A stretch of 64,000 nucleotides of DNA from JBEVJK01 sp963791325. GTDB taxonomy: Bacteria; Pseudomonadota; Alphaproteobacteria; Rhizobiales; Rhizobiaceae. The DNA is taken from assembly GCA_963791325.1 (NCBI GenBank), contig CAWBRU010000022.1, positions 248,001-312,000 of the forward strand. The letters are read 5' to 3'. A model generated the notes under the pieces. That model was not told where the DNA came from and made no database searches. It saw nothing but the letters and a program-made list of their open reading frames with translations. Positions 45,554-57,643 of the stretch are shown here, one piece after another. A program made the position numbers and the translations under genes. The stretch's first letter is position 1. Each line of letters starts with the position of its first letter.

Positions 45554-47143
45554 TCAATCCTTGCTGACGAACCGGCTCGGGTGAATGTCCATGACGTTCT
45601 GCTCGTATCCGTGCAGCTTCGGCGACACCAGATTGTGGTAGCTGTAATAGAGGAGCGGAATGTTGCCGACCTCGTCGACCAGCACCCGCTCGGCATCGGC
45701 CAGGAGCTTCATCCGCTCTTCCGGCTTGCCGCCGGCCGCCGCCGCCTTGTCCATCGCCGCCTCGAAGCCCGGGCTGTCGTAGCGCGAATAGTTGTTGCCG
45801 CTCGCCTTGCGCGAGATGCCGAGGAAGGTCTCCGGATCCTTGTAGTCGGCGATCCAGGCAGCACGGGCGACGTCGTAGTCGCCCTTCTGCTCGAGATGGG
45901 CGTAGTGGGTCTTGGTGTCGGTGTTGAGCAAGGTCACCTCGATGCCGAGCGGCTTCAGCTGCTCCTGGATGGCGATCGCGGTGTTCTTGTGGTTCTCGGA
46001 GGTGTTGAAGCGGATCTCCATCTTCAGCGGATGGTCGGGGCCGTAGCCGAGGTCCTTCAGCACCTTGGCGGCCTCGTCCTCGCGGTCGATCTGCGGCATG
46101 TCGGCGAACTTGGCCATCGCCGGGGTGTAGCCCTCGATGCCGGGCGGCACCATCGAATAACCCGGCAGCATCGAGTTCTGCCACACCTTCTCGGCCAGGA
46201 AGTCGCGGTCGATCGCCATCGAGATGGCCTCGCGCAGCTTCGGATTGGACCACGGCTCCTTGTCGGTCTTGATGGCGTAATAATAGGTGCCGAGATAGGC
46301 GCCGATTCTCAGCTGGTCGCCGAACTTGGCTTTCAGATCGGAAAGCTGCTCGGTCGGCACGTCGTCGTTGGAATCGAGTTCGCCCGCCTCGAACCGCTTC
46401 ACCGCGGTCGAGCGGTCCTCGGTCGGGATATAGTTGACGACGTCGATCTTGACGCTGTCGGCATCGAAGAATTTGGGGTTCTTGACCAGCTTGATGTGAT
46501 CGTTGGGAACAAACTCGGCGAGCGTATAGGCGCCGTTGGAAACCAGGTTGCCGGGCTTGATCCAGTCGGCTCCGAGCTTGTCGATCGAGGCCTTGTTGAC
46601 CGGATAGGCCGCCTGGTGGGTCAGCATCTCCAGGAAATACGGCGTCGGCGCCTTGAGCGTGACCTCGAGGGTGCCGGGGTCGAGCGCCTTGACACCCATC
46701 TCCTCGGGCTTGGCCTTGCCGGTGTTGACCTCCTCGCCGTTCTTGATGACGTAGAGCATCGAGGCGTATTCGGCGCCTGTTGCAGGGTCTTCCAGGCGGC
46801 GCAGCGAATAGACGAAATCGTCGGCGGTCACCGGGCTGCCGTCCGACCAGACGCCGTCCTTGCGCAGCTTGAAGGTGTAGACCAGGCCGTCGTCGGAAAC
46901 CGTCCAGCTCTCCGCGGCCCCGGGGATCAGATTGGCGTTCTGATCTTGCATGACCAGACCCTGATAGAGGTCTCGCAGAATATGAGCCTCATAGACCGTC
47001 GAGGTCTTGTGCGGATCGAGGGATTCTGGATCGGCCGAGTTGCCGCGGTTGTAGACGACCTCGGCAAGCGCCGGCGCGACAAAGGCGCCGCCCGCGACGA
47101 AGAGGCCGCTGGCCAGCATCGTCGCCCGGAGGAATTTCTGCAT
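45554..47143 (-). CDS. peptide ABC transporter substrate-binding protein (OppA-like)
   Basis: The 529-residue family 5 binding protein has a signal peptide (MQKFLRATMLASGLFVAGGA, cleavage near ALA-EV) and the family segments RGNSADPESLDPHKT, YTFKLRKDGVWSDGSPVTAD and AISMAIDRDFLAEKVW. It would bind oligopeptides. ATG 47143 has GGGAG upstream; the TTG 15 bases further up is less likely. First gene of the operon with OppB, OppC and OppDF. Confidence 0.94.
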   Translation of the reverse strand: MQKFLRATMLASGLFVAGGAFVAPALAEVVYNRGNSADPESLDPHKTSTVYEAHILRDLYQGLVMQDQNANLIPGAAESWTVSDDGLVYTFKLRKDGVWSDGSPVTADDFVYSLRRLEDPATGAEYASMLYVIKNGEEVNTGKAKPEEMGVKALDPGTLEVTLKAPTPYFLEMLTHQAAYPVNKASIDKLGADWIKPGNLVSNGAYTLAEFVPNDHIKLVKNPKFFDADSVKIDVVNYIPTEDRSTAVKRFEAGELDSNDDVPTEQLSDLKAKFGDQLRIGAYLGTYYYAIKTDKEPWSNPKLREAISMAIDRDFLAEKVWQNSMLPGYSMVPPGIEGYTPAMAKFADMPQIDREDEAAKVLKDLGYGPDHPLKMEIRFNTSENHKNTAIAIQEQLKPLGIEVTLLNTDTKTHYAHLEQKGDYDVARAAWIADYKDPETFLGISRKASGNNYSRYDSPGFEAAMDKAAAAGGKPEERMKLLADAERVLVDEVGNIPLLYYSYHNLVSPKLHGYEQNVMDIHPSRFVSKD

Positions 47144-47287
47144 CAGACGCACTCCCAAATCGTTGGCCGGCCGCTGAGCCGGCTTCTGCGACGATTATGA
47201 TGACTGGTGCACGCAAAGCAACACAGTTCGGCCTTCGTCGAGGCGGCTTTGCGACCGGGAGTTGATGACGCGGTGTAAGCTCAGAAG

Positions 47288-47302
47288 GCCGCCTTGAGCG
47301 GC
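47288..47302 (-). terminator. hairpin downstream of the glycogen operon
   Basis: GCCGC and GCGGC pair around a 5-base loop, 16 bases past the stop of the GH13 gene on the minus strand. It is a short stem with a weak T-rich tail on that strand; support is modest. Confidence 0.3.
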
Positions 47303-47318
47303 GCTTCGCGGGCCGGGC

Positions 47319-48959
47319 TCAGGCGTGGGTGGCGGTGTGGTTGAGACGGCCGAAGAAGCAGCCATAGGCCGGCAGCTCGACGGTGTCGACGATGAAGGCG
47401 CCCTCGCCCGGGAAATCCAGCCGCGCAACCGGGCCGAGCCCGGCCGGCGGGACCCATTGCGTCGCCTCGGCCGAGAAGTTGAACACGCAGAGGAGCGTTT
47501 CTTCCGCCGCCTCGCGGATCAAGGCGAGCACCGGCTCGTCGCCGGCCAGGAAGCGGATGGTTCCTGTCTGCAGCGCCGGATGGGCCCGGCGGAAGGCGAG
47601 CGCCTGCCGATAGCGCTCAAGCACGGAATCCGGATCGGCCTCCTGCCGGTCGACCGCGAGCGGCAGATGCGCGGCCGGCACCGGCAGCCAGGGCTTGACG
47701 GTGCTGAAGCCCGCATGCTCGGCGGCCGTGCTCCACACCATCGGCGTGCGGCTGCCGTCCCTGCCCTTGTAGCCCGGCCAGAAGCGGATGCCGTAGGGAT
47801 CGCGCAGGTCGGCGAAGGCGAGTTCGGCCTGCGGCAGCCCAAGCTCCTCGCCCTGGTAGAGACAGATCGCGCCGCGCAGCGCGACGAGAAGCGCGATCGA
47901 AAAGCGTGCCACCGCGGGCACGTCGCCGGGCGCGATCGCCCAGCGCGAGGCGTGGCGGTCGACGTCATGGTTGGAGAAGGCCCAGCACACCCAGCCGTCG
48001 ACCACGGCGGCCTCGAACGCCTGCACCGCGCTGCGCACATGCGCGGCCGAGAATTGCGGCCCGAGCAGGTCGAAGGTGTAGCACATATGGAGCTTGTCGC
48101 CGCCTTCCGTGTAGGCGGCGACGGTGCGCAGCGACCGTTCCCCGTCGCCGACCTCGCCGACCGAGGCGCGGTCCGGATAGGTGTCGAGGAGCGCGCGGAA
48201 TTCGGTCAAGAAGCCGAGGTTCTCCGGCTGGGTCTTGTCGTACAGATGGTCCTGGTAGCCGTAGGGGTTGGTGTCGGGGATATCGTTAGCCTTGCCGCGC
48301 GGCATCGCCGGGTTGTCGCGCAGGCTGCGGTCGTGAAAGTAGTAGTTGACCGTGTCGAGACGGAAGCCGTCGACGCCGCGCTCCAGCCAAAAGCGTACGG
48401 TCTCCAACAGTGCCGCGCGCACTTCGGCGCTGTGGAAGTTGAGGTCTGGCTGCGAAGCCAGGAAATTGTGCATGTAATACTGCTTGCGGCCGCTGTCCCA
48501 CTCCCAGGCCGGGCCGCCGAACACCGACAGCCAATTGGTGGGCGCGGTGCCGTCCGGCTTGGCGTCGGCCCACACATACCAGTCGGCCTTGGGATTGGTG
48601 CGGTCGGCGCGGCTCTCCAGGAACCAGGGATGCTGGTCGGAGGTGTGGGACAGCACCTGATCGATGATCACCTTGAGGCCGAGCCGGTGCGCCGCGGCGA
48701 CCAGCGCATCGAAATCCGCGAGCGTGCCGAACATCGGATCGACGGCACAATAGTCCGAGACATCGTAGCCCATGTCGGCCATCGGCGACTTGAAGAACGG
48801 CGACAGCCAGACCGCGTCGGCGCCCAGCCGAGCGACATGGCCGAGGCGCGCGACGATGCCGTTGAGATCGCCGCTGCCGCTGCCGCTGGAATCCTGGAAG
48901 GAGCGTGGGTAGATCTGGTAGATGACCGCGCTCCGCCACCAGGGCTCGGATTCGCTCAC
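47319..48959 (-). CDS. GH13 alpha-glucosidase
   Basis: The 546-residue enzyme is a GH13 alpha-glucosidase of the AglA/oligo-1,6-glucosidase type. Catalytic residues are Asp202 (FRLDTVNYY), Glu269 (SVGEVGD) and Asp332 (FSNHDVDR). The N-terminal WWRSAVIYQIYPRSFQD is typical. GTG 48959 overlaps the stop of glgX (GTGA), so it is translationally coupled to the glycogen operon, where it would cut the malto-oligosaccharides released by GlgX and GlgP to glucose. Confidence 0.88.
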   Translation of the reverse strand: MSESEPWWRSAVIYQIYPRSFQDSSGSGSGDLNGIVARLGHVARLGADAVWLSPFFKSPMADMGYDVSDYCAVDPMFGTLADFDALVAAAHRLGLKVIIDQVLSHTSDQHPWFLESRADRTNPKADWYVWADAKPDGTAPTNWLSVFGGPAWEWDSGRKQYYMHNFLASQPDLNFHSAEVRAALLETVRFWLERGVDGFRLDTVNYYFHDRSLRDNPAMPRGKANDIPDTNPYGYQDHLYDKTQPENLGFLTEFRALLDTYPDRASVGEVGDGERSLRTVAAYTEGGDKLHMCYTFDLLGPQFSAAHVRSAVQAFEAAVVDGWVCWAFSNHDVDRHASRWAIAPGDVPAVARFSIALLVALRGAICLYQGEELGLPQAELAFADLRDPYGIRFWPGYKGRDGSRTPMVWSTAAEHAGFSTVKPWLPVPAAHLPLAVDRQEADPDSVLERYRQALAFRRAHPALQTGTIRFLAGDEPVLALIREAAEETLLCVFNFSAEATQWVPPAGLGPVARLDFPGEGAFIVDTVELPAYGCFFGRLNHTATHA

Positions 48960-51010
48960 AGCTGCACCTCGAATGGATCGTCTGCGGTCTTGCCGCCGGC
49001 GGCCGGCCGCTCGATCGCGAAGGCCACGGTCCGTCCGGCGAGGCGGAACACCGGATCCCGCGCCACCGCCTGGGCACCCGGGCTGACCTCGGCCAGGAAG
49101 CGCCAGGCAAAGCCGTCGCGCTCCGGCAGCGAGAACACGATCGCCCGGCGGTCGCCATTGACCATCACCGCCAGCCGGCGGTCGGCGGCGGCCAGCACCA
49201 TCGACAGCCGCCGGCGGCCGGGATCGCTCCAATCGCCTTCGGCGAGCGGCCGGCCGAGCTCGGAGAGCCAGACCACGTCGGGCGGCTCGCCTTCGGCCTC
49301 CGTACCGGTGAGGAACGCCGTCGCCGCCAGCAAAGGCTCGGCCTTGCGCAGCGCCGAGAGGGCCGCGGCATGCGCCTCGAGCGCCGCGTCGCGGCCTTGC
49401 CAATCGAGCCAGGTGATCTCGTTGTCCTGGGCATAGGCATTGTTGTTGCCTTGCTGAGTGCGGCCGAACTCGTCGCCGGCGGTCAGCATCAGCGTGCCCC
49501 TGGCGGCAAACAGGGTCGACAGCAAGGCCATCTGGTCGCGGCGGCGGGCGGCCGCGACCTTGGGTTCGCGGCTCGCGGCCGTGGCGCCGCAATCCCAGGA
49601 GAAATTCTCGTTGTGGCCGTCGCGGTTCTCTTCGCCGTTGGCTTCGTTGTGCTTGCGCTGGTAGCGGACGACGTCGGCGAGCGTCATGCCGTCATGCGCG
49701 GCGATGAAATTCACCGTGCGCGTCGTCGGCGCGCCATGGCGGCCGAAGATGTCGGAAGAGCCGGCGAGCCGGGTGGCCAGCGTGCCGACCACCCCGCCGT
49801 CGCCCCGCCAGAAGCGGCGGACATCGTCGCGGAAACGGTCGTTCCACTCCAGGAACGGCGGCGGGAAGGCGCCGAGCTGGTAGCCGCCCTCGCCGATGTC
49901 CCACGGCTCGGCGATCAGCGCCCGGTCGGCGAGCAGCGGATCGGCGGCGATCGCGCCAAAGAGCGGCGCGGCGGCGTCGAAGCCGGTCAGGCCGCGGCCC
50001 AGCACCGGGGCAAGGTCGAAGCGAAAGCCGTCGACGCCGGTCTGGCCCACGAAGCGGCGCAACGAATCGCAGATCAGCTCGACGACAATCGGGTGCTGGG
50101 TGGCGATCGTGTTGCCGGTGCCCGTATCGTTGATCAGCCGGCCGGGATCGCTTGCCGCGTGACGAAAATAGGCGGCGTTGTCCAGCCCGCGCAGCGACAG
50201 CGTCGGGCCGAGCGCATCACTCTCGCCGGTATGGTTGAAGACGAGGTCGAGGATGGTGCCGATGCCCGCGGCCCGGAGCGCCGCCACCGCGGTGGCGAGT
50301 TCGGCCAGGCCGCCGGGTGCCAGGCGCGGGTCGAGCGCCATGAACGTCACCGGATTGTAACCCCAGGCGTTGGCCAGCCCGAGCGGCCCGAGATGGCGCT
50401 CGTCGATCCAGGCCGTCACCGGCATCAGCTCGACCGCATCGACGCCGAGGTGCGTGAGATGGGCAATGATCGCCGGATGGGCGAGCGCGCCGATGGTGCC
50501 CCGCGCCGCTTCCGGAACGTCGGGATGGAGGCGGGTGAAGGCCCTGACCGGCACCTCGTAGATCAGCCCGCCCGGCTTGAACACGGGCGCTTGGGGGCGG
50601 AGCGGCGGGCCCAGCCGGCGCACCACCGCCTTGGGCATCAGCGCGGCCGTGTCGGCGCCGCTGCCCCGCTTGGCGCTCAGCCGCGGATCGTAGGCATAGG
50701 GCCGGTCGATCTCGACGGCGTAGGGATCGACCAGCAGCTTGTCCGGATCGAACCACAGCCCGACGTCCGGGGCATAGGGACCGTCGGCGCGCAGCCCGTA
50801 GCGGGCGCCCTCGCCGATGCCCTCGATGGTGACGCTGTGCACGCCCCCGCCGGCCGGCTGCATCTCGACGCGCTTGACTTCGCGCGCGCCCTGCGCGTCG
50901 AACAGCGATACCCACAGCCGGCTTGCCTGGCCCGACCAGGCAGCAAAATGGACACCCCGACCCGCCAACCTTGCTCCGAAGCGCGGGCCAGGGCGCTCGT
51001 CCCTAGCCAT
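48956..51010 (-). CDS. glgX: glycogen debranching enzyme GlgX
   Basis: The 684-residue GH13 protein has an N-terminal CBM48-like domain (FGARLAGRGVHFAAWSGQAS), the catalytic domain with VDGFRFDLAPVLGR (nucleophile Asp), LIAEPWDIGEGGYQLG (acid/base Glu) and FIAAHDGMTLADVVRY (third Asp), and the KHNEANGEENRDGHNENFSW segment specific to GlgX/isoamylase. It removes alpha-1,6 branches left by phosphorylase. Its ATG overlaps the pgm stop (TGATG). Confidence 0.94.
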   Translation of the reverse strand: MARDERPGPRFGARLAGRGVHFAAWSGQASRLWVSLFDAQGAREVKRVEMQPAGGGVHSVTIEGIGEGARYGLRADGPYAPDVGLWFDPDKLLVDPYAVEIDRPYAYDPRLSAKRGSGADTAALMPKAVVRRLGPPLRPQAPVFKPGGLIYEVPVRAFTRLHPDVPEAARGTIGALAHPAIIAHLTHLGVDAVELMPVTAWIDERHLGPLGLANAWGYNPVTFMALDPRLAPGGLAELATAVAALRAAGIGTILDLVFNHTGESDALGPTLSLRGLDNAAYFRHAASDPGRLINDTGTGNTIATQHPIVVELICDSLRRFVGQTGVDGFRFDLAPVLGRGLTGFDAAAPLFGAIAADPLLADRALIAEPWDIGEGGYQLGAFPPPFLEWNDRFRDDVRRFWRGDGGVVGTLATRLAGSSDIFGRHGAPTTRTVNFIAAHDGMTLADVVRYQRKHNEANGEENRDGHNENFSWDCGATAASREPKVAAARRRDQMALLSTLFAARGTLMLTAGDEFGRTQQGNNNAYAQDNEITWLDWQGRDAALEAHAAALSALRKAEPLLAATAFLTGTEAEGEPPDVVWLSELGRPLAEGDWSDPGRRRLSMVLAAADRRLAVMVNGDRRAIVFSLPERDGFAWRFLAEVSPGAQAVARDPVFRLAGRTVAFAIERPAAGGKTADDPFEVQL

Positions 51011-52639
51011 CAGGTGATCACGCTCGGCTTCCTGCGGCCGGTGTGCTTGGCGATCCCGGCGAGATCGTCCGCGGCGGCGATGAGGTCGGCGAGCGCCGCC
51101 TGGGTCTCGAGCCCGAGATCACCGTCCTTGTCCTCATAGCGTTCGATATAGACGCGCAGCGTCGCGCCGGAGGTGCCGGTGCCCGAGAGGCGGAAGACAA
51201 CGCGCGAGCCGCCTTCGAACATCACCCGCACGCCCTGCTGGCGGCTGACGGAGCGATCGACGGGATCGTCGTATTCGAAATCGTCGGCGGCAGCCACCGT
51301 CATCCCCCGCACCTTGGTGCCGGGCAGGCTGGCGAGCTTGGCGCGAAGATCCGACATCAGCCGGTTGGCGGCCGCGGTCTCGATCTCCTCGTAGTCGTGG
51401 CGCGAATAGTAGTTGCGGCCGTAGGTGCGCCAGTGGTCGCCGACGATGTCGATCACGCTCTCGCCGCGCGCGGCAAGGATGTTCAGCCAGAGCAGCACCG
51501 CCCACAGGCCGTCCTTCTCGCGCACATGGTTGGAGCCGGTGCCGGAGCTCTCCTCGCCGCAGATCGTGGCCAGCCCGGCATCGAGCAGGTTGCCGAAGAA
51601 TTTCCAGCCGGTCGGCGTCTCATACATGCCGATGTCGAATTTCTTCGCCACCCGGTCGGCCGCCCCGCTGGTCGGCATCGAGCGGGCGATGCCTTTCAGA
51701 CCCTCGCTGTAGCCGGGAGCGAGATGGGCATTGGCGGCAAGCAGCGCCAGGCTGTCGGACGGGGTGACGAAGATGCCCTTGCCGAGGATCATGTTGCGGT
51801 CGCCGTCGCCGTCGGAGGCGGCGCCGAAATCCGGTGCGTCGGGTGCCATCATCGCGTCGTAGAGATGCTTGGCGTGGACCAGATTGGGGTCGGGATGATG
51901 GCCGCCGAAATCCGGCAGCGGCTTGGCGTTGCGCGCCGTGCCTTCCGGGGCGCCGAGGCGGTTTTCGAGGATCTCCGTGGCGTACGGCCCGGTCACCGCG
52001 TGCATGGCGTCGAAGCGCATGCGGAACCCCCCGGCGAACAGGCTGTGAATGGCGGGAAAGTCGAACAAAGTTTCCATCAGCGCGGCATAGTCGGCGACCG
52101 GATCGACGATGCTGACGGTCATGTCGCCGAGCTTGACCGGGCCGAGCTTGTCGATGTCGATCGGATCGCTGTCGATGATCCGGTATTGGCTGATCGCCTT
52201 GGTGTGCGCGAAGATGGCGTCGGTGACCTTCTCCGGCGCCGGGCCGCCATTGCCGATATTGTACTTGATGCCGAAATCCTCGTGCGGCCCGCCGGGATTG
52301 TGGCTGGCCGACAGGATGAGCCCGCCGAAGGCCTTATATTTGCGGATGAGGTGGGATGCCGCCGGCGTCGACAGGATGCCGCCTCGGCCGACGATCACCT
52401 CGCCGAAGCCGTTGGCCGCCGCCATCCCGAGCACGATCTGGATGACCTCGCGGTTGTAGTAGCGGCCGTCGCCGCCCAGCACCAGCGTCTTGCCTTGAAA
52501 ACCCTCCAACGAGTTCGAACACCGACTGAACGAAGTTCTCGACATAGTTGGCCTGCTGGAACTCGGGCACCTTCTTGCGCAGCCCCGAGGTGCCTGGCTT
52601 CTGGTCGGAATAGGGCTGGGTGGCAACGGTCCTGATCAT
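51010..52639 (-). pseudogene. pgm: phosphoglucomutase, frameshifted
   Basis: The enzyme interconverts glucose 1- and 6-phosphate. The N-terminus MIRTVATQPYSDQKPGTSGL (start 52639, AAGGA upstream) and the rest (from about EGFQGKTLVLGGDGRYY, with the phosphoserine loop SASHNPGG) lie in different frames; a single extra G near 52511 (GAACTCGTTGGAG) separates them. The protein is otherwise complete, about 542 residues. The gene is probably functional and the shift an error. The ATG overlaps the glgA stop (ATGA). Confidence 0.88.
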
Positions 52640-54087
52640 GCGCTTGGCGGTCCTTTTGACAGCAGTCGCTTGTAGAGCGCGGCGTAACGGCGGGCGCTGC
52701 GCTGCCACGAGACGTCGGCCTTCATGCCCTGCAGCTGCACGGATTTCCAGTCTTCGGCGACTTCGTAGACGGCGATCGCCCGGCGCACGGCATCGGTCAG
52801 CGCATCGGCGCTTTCGGTGTCGAACTGGATGCCGGTGGCCACTCCGGCGGTCAGCGCCGCCTCGTTGGCGTCGACCACGGTGTCGGCCAGCCCGCCGGTC
52901 CGCGCCACCAGCGGCACGCAGCCATAGCGCAGCCCGTAGAGCTGGGTGAGCCCGCACGGCTCGAAGCGCGACGGGATCAGGATGGCGTCGCTGCCGCCCT
53001 GCAACAGGTGCGACAGCGGCTCGTCATAGCCGATCACCATGCCCATGCGGCCGCGATGGCGCGCCGCGGCGGCGAGCAGCGCTCCCTCCAGCGCCTGGTC
53101 GCCGGAGCCCAGGATGGCGAGCTTGCCGCCCATGGCGATGATCCCGTCGACGACGGCGGCGAGGATATCCATGCCCTTCTGCCAGGTCAGCCGGCTGACC
53201 ACGCAAAACAGCGGCGCCCCGTCATGCTCCAGCGCGAAACGCTCCTCCAGCGCGCGCTTGTTGGCGGCGCGCCCGGCGAGCGTGTTCGCCTCATAGGTGC
53301 GGGCGAGATGGACGTCGGTCGCCGGGTTCCAGATCGACACATCGATGCCGTTGACGATGCCGGTCAAGTCGGCCGAACGCAGATTGAGCAGCCCGTCGAG
53401 CCCCATGCCGAAGGCCGGGGTGCGGATCTCCCGGGCATAGGTGGGACTGACCGTGGTGATCGCGCTCGCCGCCTGCAGCCCGCCCTTGAGGAAGCCGACG
53501 CCGCCATAATACTCGACCCCGTCGAGCGCCATGGCGTGCGGCGGCAGCCCGAGCAATGGAAACACGCTCGCCGGAAACTGGCCCTGGAAGGCGAGGTTGT
53601 GCACCGTCATCACCGTCGGGATGGGCTGCGGCGGGCCATAGCGCAGGTAAGCGAGCGTCATCGCCGCCTGCCAGTCATGGGCGTGGACGATGTCGGGCTG
53701 GTAGTCCGCAACGATCTTCTGCGCGAGGTCCGCGCCGGCCCGCGACAGCGCCGCGAAGCGGCGGGCATTGTCGGGCCAGTCCTGGCCGGTGCTGTCGCCA
53801 TAGGGGCTGCCGGCGCGCAGATAGAGGTGCGGGGCGTCGAGCACCCAGAGGTCGAGGTCGGCGACGCGCGCCCGCGCCAGCTCCGCCTTGCCGCCGTGGA
53901 GATCGCCGTAGCGGTGGAAAACGGTACGCTCCGGCAGTGCTTCCATCACCGCGGGATAGCCGGGGACGAGCGTCGTCACCGCAATGCCTTCGCCGGCGAG
54001 CGCGGGCGGCAGCGCACCCGCGACGTCGGCCAGCCCGCCGGTCTTGATCAGCGGGAACAGCTCGGAGGTGACCGAGAGGACCTCCAT
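52636..54087 (-). CDS. glgA: glycogen synthase
   Basis: The 483-residue GT5 enzyme starts MEVLSVTSELFPLIKTGGLA, with the KTGGL ADP-glucose motif, HAHDW, the YYGGVGFLKGG segment and the C-terminal PSRFEPCGLTQLYGLRYG with the catalytic Glu. It adds glucose from ADP-glucose to glycogen. The start at 54087 is 2 bases from the glgC stop. Confidence 0.95.
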   Translation of the reverse strand: MEVLSVTSELFPLIKTGGLADVAGALPPALAGEGIAVTTLVPGYPAVMEALPERTVFHRYGDLHGGKAELARARVADLDLWVLDAPHLYLRAGSPYGDSTGQDWPDNARRFAALSRAGADLAQKIVADYQPDIVHAHDWQAAMTLAYLRYGPPQPIPTVMTVHNLAFQGQFPASVFPLLGLPPHAMALDGVEYYGGVGFLKGGLQAASAITTVSPTYAREIRTPAFGMGLDGLLNLRSADLTGIVNGIDVSIWNPATDVHLARTYEANTLAGRAANKRALEERFALEHDGAPLFCVVSRLTWQKGMDILAAVVDGIIAMGGKLAILGSGDQALEGALLAAAARHRGRMGMVIGYDEPLSHLLQGGSDAILIPSRFEPCGLTQLYGLRYGCVPLVARTGGLADTVVDANEAALTAGVATGIQFDTESADALTDAVRRAIAVYEVAEDWKSVQLQGMKADVSWQRSARRYAALYKRLLSKGPPSA

Positions 54088-54089
54088 GA

Positions 54090-55352
54090 TCAGCTGCCGA
54101 TCCGGTCGATCATGTCCTGGGTGATCAGGCAGATGCCGTTCTCCGAGACGCGGAAGCGGCGCTTGTCGAGCTCCGGATCTTCGCCGACGACGAGGCCTTC
54201 GGGGATGCGCACGCCGTGGTCGAGCACCACCCGTTTCAGCCGGGCGTGGCGGCTGATCTGGCAGTCCGGCAGCACCACGGCCTCGTCGAGCACGGAGAAG
54301 GAGTTGATGCGCACCCCGGTGAACACCAGCGTGCGGCGGATCGTGGCACCGGAGACGATGCAGTCGCCGGCGACGAGCGACGACGTCGCCGAGCCGCGCC
54401 GGCCGTCCTCGTCGTGAACGAATTTCGCCGGCGGCTTGATCTCGGCATAGGTCCAGATCGGCCAGTCGCGGTCGTAAATGTCGAGCTCGGGCGTGATGTC
54501 GGTCAGGTCGATATTGGCTTCCCAATAGGCATCGATGGTGCCGACGTCGCGCCAATAGGCCTCGCGCTCGAAGCTCGAGCGCACGCAGGACTGGGCGAAG
54601 CGGTGGGCGACCGCTTTGCCGTGAGCGACGATATAGGGGATGATGTCCTTGCCGAAGTCGCGGCTCGAATTGGGCTCGGCCGCATCGCGGCGCAGCTGGT
54701 CCATCAGGAACTTGGTGCGGAAGACATAGATGCCCATCGAAGCCAGCGCGTAGCCGGGATTGCCGGGAATGCCCGGCGGATCGGAGGGCTTCTCGATGAA
54801 GGAGATGATGTTGTCCTTGTCGTCGACATGCATGACGCCGAACCCGGTCGCCTCCATACGCGGCACTTCCAAGCAGCCGACGGTGACATCGGCGCCGGTG
54901 GCGACATGCTGGCGCAGCATCAGCTCGTAGTCCATTTTGTAGATGTGATCGCCGGCCAGAATCACCATGAATTCAGGGCCATAGCTCTCGATAATGTCGA
55001 TGTTCTGGAACACCGCGTCGGCAGTGCCCTCATACCACTGGGTCTCCGAGACGCGCTGGCTCGCCGGCAGGATGTCGAAGCTCTCGTTGCGCTCGGGCCG
55101 CAGGAAATTCCAGCCGCGCTGCAGATGGCGGATCAGCGAGTGGGCCTTGTATTGCGTGGCGACGCCGATGCGGCGGATGCCGGAATTGATCGCGTTGGAC
55201 AACGCAAAGTCGATGATCCGGGTCTTGCCGCCGAAATAGACCGCCGGCTTGGCCCGCCGGTCGGTCAGTTCCTTGAGCCGCGAGCCGCGCCCGCCGGCCA
55301 GGACATAGGCCATCGCATCGCGCGCCAGCGGCTGGTTGGTGTTCAGCTCCAT
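54090..55352 (-). CDS. glgC: glucose-1-phosphate adenylyltransferase
   Basis: The 420-residue enzyme makes ADP-glucose, the committed step of glycogen synthesis. It shows the nucleotide loop AYVLAGGRGSRLKELTDRRA, FALSNAINSGIRRIGV, AGDHIYKMDYE, and a C-terminal left-handed helix domain. GGGAGGG precedes ATG 55352. It lies between glgB and glgA. Confidence 0.95.
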   Translation of the reverse strand: MELNTNQPLARDAMAYVLAGGRGSRLKELTDRRAKPAVYFGGKTRIIDFALSNAINSGIRRIGVATQYKAHSLIRHLQRGWNFLRPERNESFDILPASQRVSETQWYEGTADAVFQNIDIIESYGPEFMVILAGDHIYKMDYELMLRQHVATGADVTVGCLEVPRMEATGFGVMHVDDKDNIISFIEKPSDPPGIPGNPGYALASMGIYVFRTKFLMDQLRRDAAEPNSSRDFGKDIIPYIVAHGKAVAHRFAQSCVRSSFEREAYWRDVGTIDAYWEANIDLTDITPELDIYDRDWPIWTYAEIKPPAKFVHDEDGRRGSATSSLVAGDCIVSGATIRRTLVFTGVRINSFSVLDEAVVLPDCQISRHARLKRVVLDHGVRIPEGLVVGEDPELDKRRFRVSENGICLITQDMIDRIGS

Positions 55353-55372
55353 ATCACCCTCCCAAGTGTTGC

Positions 55373-57584
<2,212 letters not shown>

Positions 57585-57643
57585 GCCGGGGGGCCCTCCT
57601 CCAACTCGGACAGTAAGCGCTCCGCGGCGCCTTCTACAATCGC

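Noticed and set aside
46989..47428. Short minus-strand frames between the OppA and GH13 genes
   Set aside because: They are short, overlap supported genes at their ends and show no motifs.
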